A DNA stretch of 64,000 nucleotides from Umbelopsis ramanniana AG (lineage: Eukaryota; Mucoromycota; Umbelopsidomycetes; Umbelopsidales; Umbelopsidaceae): contig NW_026252103.1 of NCBI RefSeq assembly GCF_025399195.1, positions 62,001 to 126,000 on the forward strand, given 5' to 3'. Below the pieces are notes generated by a model. That model saw only the letters and a program-made list of their open reading frames with translations, was not told where the DNA came from and did not search any database. A program made the translations under genes and the position numbers. This document shows, one piece after another, positions 62,768 to 64,000 of the stretch. The stretch's first letter is position 1. Every line of letters begins with the position of its first letter.

Positions 62768-64000
62768 ATGATGAATCCAAATAATATTGAAAAAGGCTCT
62801 TCCCTCCAGCTCGAGGCGAGCTCCTTTAGTGAAAAATCATCTGATCTGATAATGACCGAAACTCTGCCAGAACCCACCAACGTTAGCTCTGACGAGGATA
62901 CGATCGGCCTTCCAGCAGGTGAAAAAACGACTCCAAACGAAGTAGAAGATCTCAGCGAAGGCTGGAGAAATCCAGGATGGCTCAGTGTGATATCCCTGTT
63001 TCTGGTCAACTTTGCTGTATTCGGCATTGTCTTCACCTGGGGAATTTTTCAAAATGTGTAAGTGGGAACAAGCTGATAAAATGCCCTCAATTTAATGCTT
63101 CCTACGTTTGCGTGAAATCTGATTGAAATGAATTTTTTTTTTCTAGTTATCTTACCGAAGTGTTCCCTGGACAGACCGATTCTTTCAGAATATCATTTGT
63201 AGGCACTCTTTCAGCAACATTCATCGTCGGTGGTGGCATTTTAGTCGCACCGTTGGTGCAATATATAGGACATCGAACCACCATGCTCATTGGCGGGGTA
63301 AGTGATCAAAAAGCAGTTTGTTGATTAATTGCACATCATTGGGTTAAGACTAACGTTTAATTTTCTCATCGCCATAGTTTCTCTCTCCTCTCGGTCTCAT
63401 TAGTGCTAGCTTTGTAACAGCACCGTGGCAACTATATCTAAGTGAAGGTGTTCTTTTTGGCCTTGGTGGATGTCTTCTTTATAACCCTAGTGTATATCTG
63501 CCCGCCCAGTGGTTTAAAAAGAACAGAGCACTTGCCACAGGTATAGTGTTGCACCAGATTATGCTGGCTCCTCTTTTGCATACTTGTATAATCATAGTGC
63601 AAAGACTTACCACACTCAACTTTCAGGTCTTGGTGTCTGCGGTACTGGCATAGGCGGTCTAGCGCTATCACTGGTAGGTTACTTTAATATTTTCCGGAAT
63701 AACTTCTCATGTCACGGATGGAGTGCTCATATTTGACTGTCCTGATAGATCACCGAGAAATTAGTAGCTACTGTCGGATTCCGTATGACCTTAAGATATC
63801 TAGGTATCATTTGTTGGGTGCTTCTCATGGTGGCCTGTGCTCTTGGTAAGTAGTCATCTTGATCAATGACCTACAACAGTACTTGTTCAATTAATGCTTG
63901 TTATTTCAGCGAGAATCAGATGGCCCGCGACTGGATTGAAGAACTACCAATGGATCGATACTTCTATTCTCACATTCGATTTTGTCATCTACATGTTTTT
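62768..64000 (+). CDS. Second monocarboxylate-transporter-like MFS permease, C-terminus cut by window edge
   Basis: Same MCT branch as the gene at 7739-9635. Starts at the ATG at 62768 (the next codon is also ATG), with a Ser/Glu-rich N-terminus of about 70 residues, then TM1 GWLSVISLFLVNFAVFGIVF and TWGIFQNVYLTEVF. Later landmarks are SFVGTLSATFIVGGGILVAP, LGGCLLYNPSVYLPAQWFKK and GLGVCGTGIGGLALSLI. At least six short introns (first about 63060-63146) interrupt it. The reading frame reaches the window end in a region IDTSILTFDFVIYMF, about half-way through the transporter. The substrate is unknown. Confidence 0.88.

Overview
This window looks like nuclear DNA of a filamentous fungus, most probably an early-diverging one of the Mucoromycota (Mucorales type). 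The case rests on dense short GT-AG introns (often 55-80 bp), AT-rich intergenic DNA with poly-T runs, mitochondrial nuclear-encoded genes (HSP60, COX11, an NDUFA4-type subunit) and fungal regulators (Gti1/Pac2 WOPR, Sfp1-like zinc finger, fungal CP2/Grainyhead). The species assignment is inference. I recognise no rRNA, tRNA, CRISPR array, transposase, reverse transcriptase or virus-like element.

Layout. 1-10 kb: minus-strand genes for a GH38 alpha-mannosidase (runs off the left edge), an Sfp1-like C2H2 factor and a monocarboxylate-type MFS transporter. 10-20 kb: plus-strand genes for a PIN-domain protein, mitochondrial HSP60, a WOPR regulator and an unrecognised 574-residue protein. 22-28 kb: a DJ-1/PfpI protein, a PQ-loop transporter (minus) and L-threonine aldolase. 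28-37 kb, all minus: an SMP/PH lipid-transfer protein, a CP2/Grainyhead-type factor and a UPF0652-type B-box protein. 37.8-42.1 kb: a 1317-residue FGDF-motif protein, probably a clathrin-adaptor accessory. 42.4-51.1 kb, minus: a secreted GPI-anchored GH9-like protein and a PGAP1/Bst1 GPI inositol-deacylase. 52-59 kb, plus: a TPR-MYND protein, a small unknown, an NDUFA4-like subunit, a MYST histone acetyltransferase and a degenerate 2-hydroxyacid dehydrogenase-like protein. 59-64 kb: COX11 and eIF5A (minus) and a second MCT-type transporter (plus, runs off the right edge).

The genes are mostly independent housekeeping, regulatory and membrane-traffic genes and form no evident cluster. Themes that recur are glycan and GPI handling (GH38, GH9, PGAP1), membrane traffic and lipid transfer (FGDF protein, SMP protein, PQ-loop protein), mitochondria (HSP60, COX11, NDUFA4-like) and transcription or chromatin (Sfp1-like, WOPR, CP2, MYST).

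I did not find a convincing new multi-gene system. The most interesting items are gene-level: a 5-nt microexon required by the frame in the first MFS gene, an 8-nt microexon in the NDUFA4-like gene, a GH9 protein whose catalytic Asp pair is replaced, a dehydrogenase-like protein that has lost its catalytic Arg and Glu, a three-copy SWLSSND motif in the FGDF protein, and short stop-free introns of length 3n that can be mistaken for coding sequence. Exon boundaries were set by reading frame, splice consensus and family fit, without transcript data.
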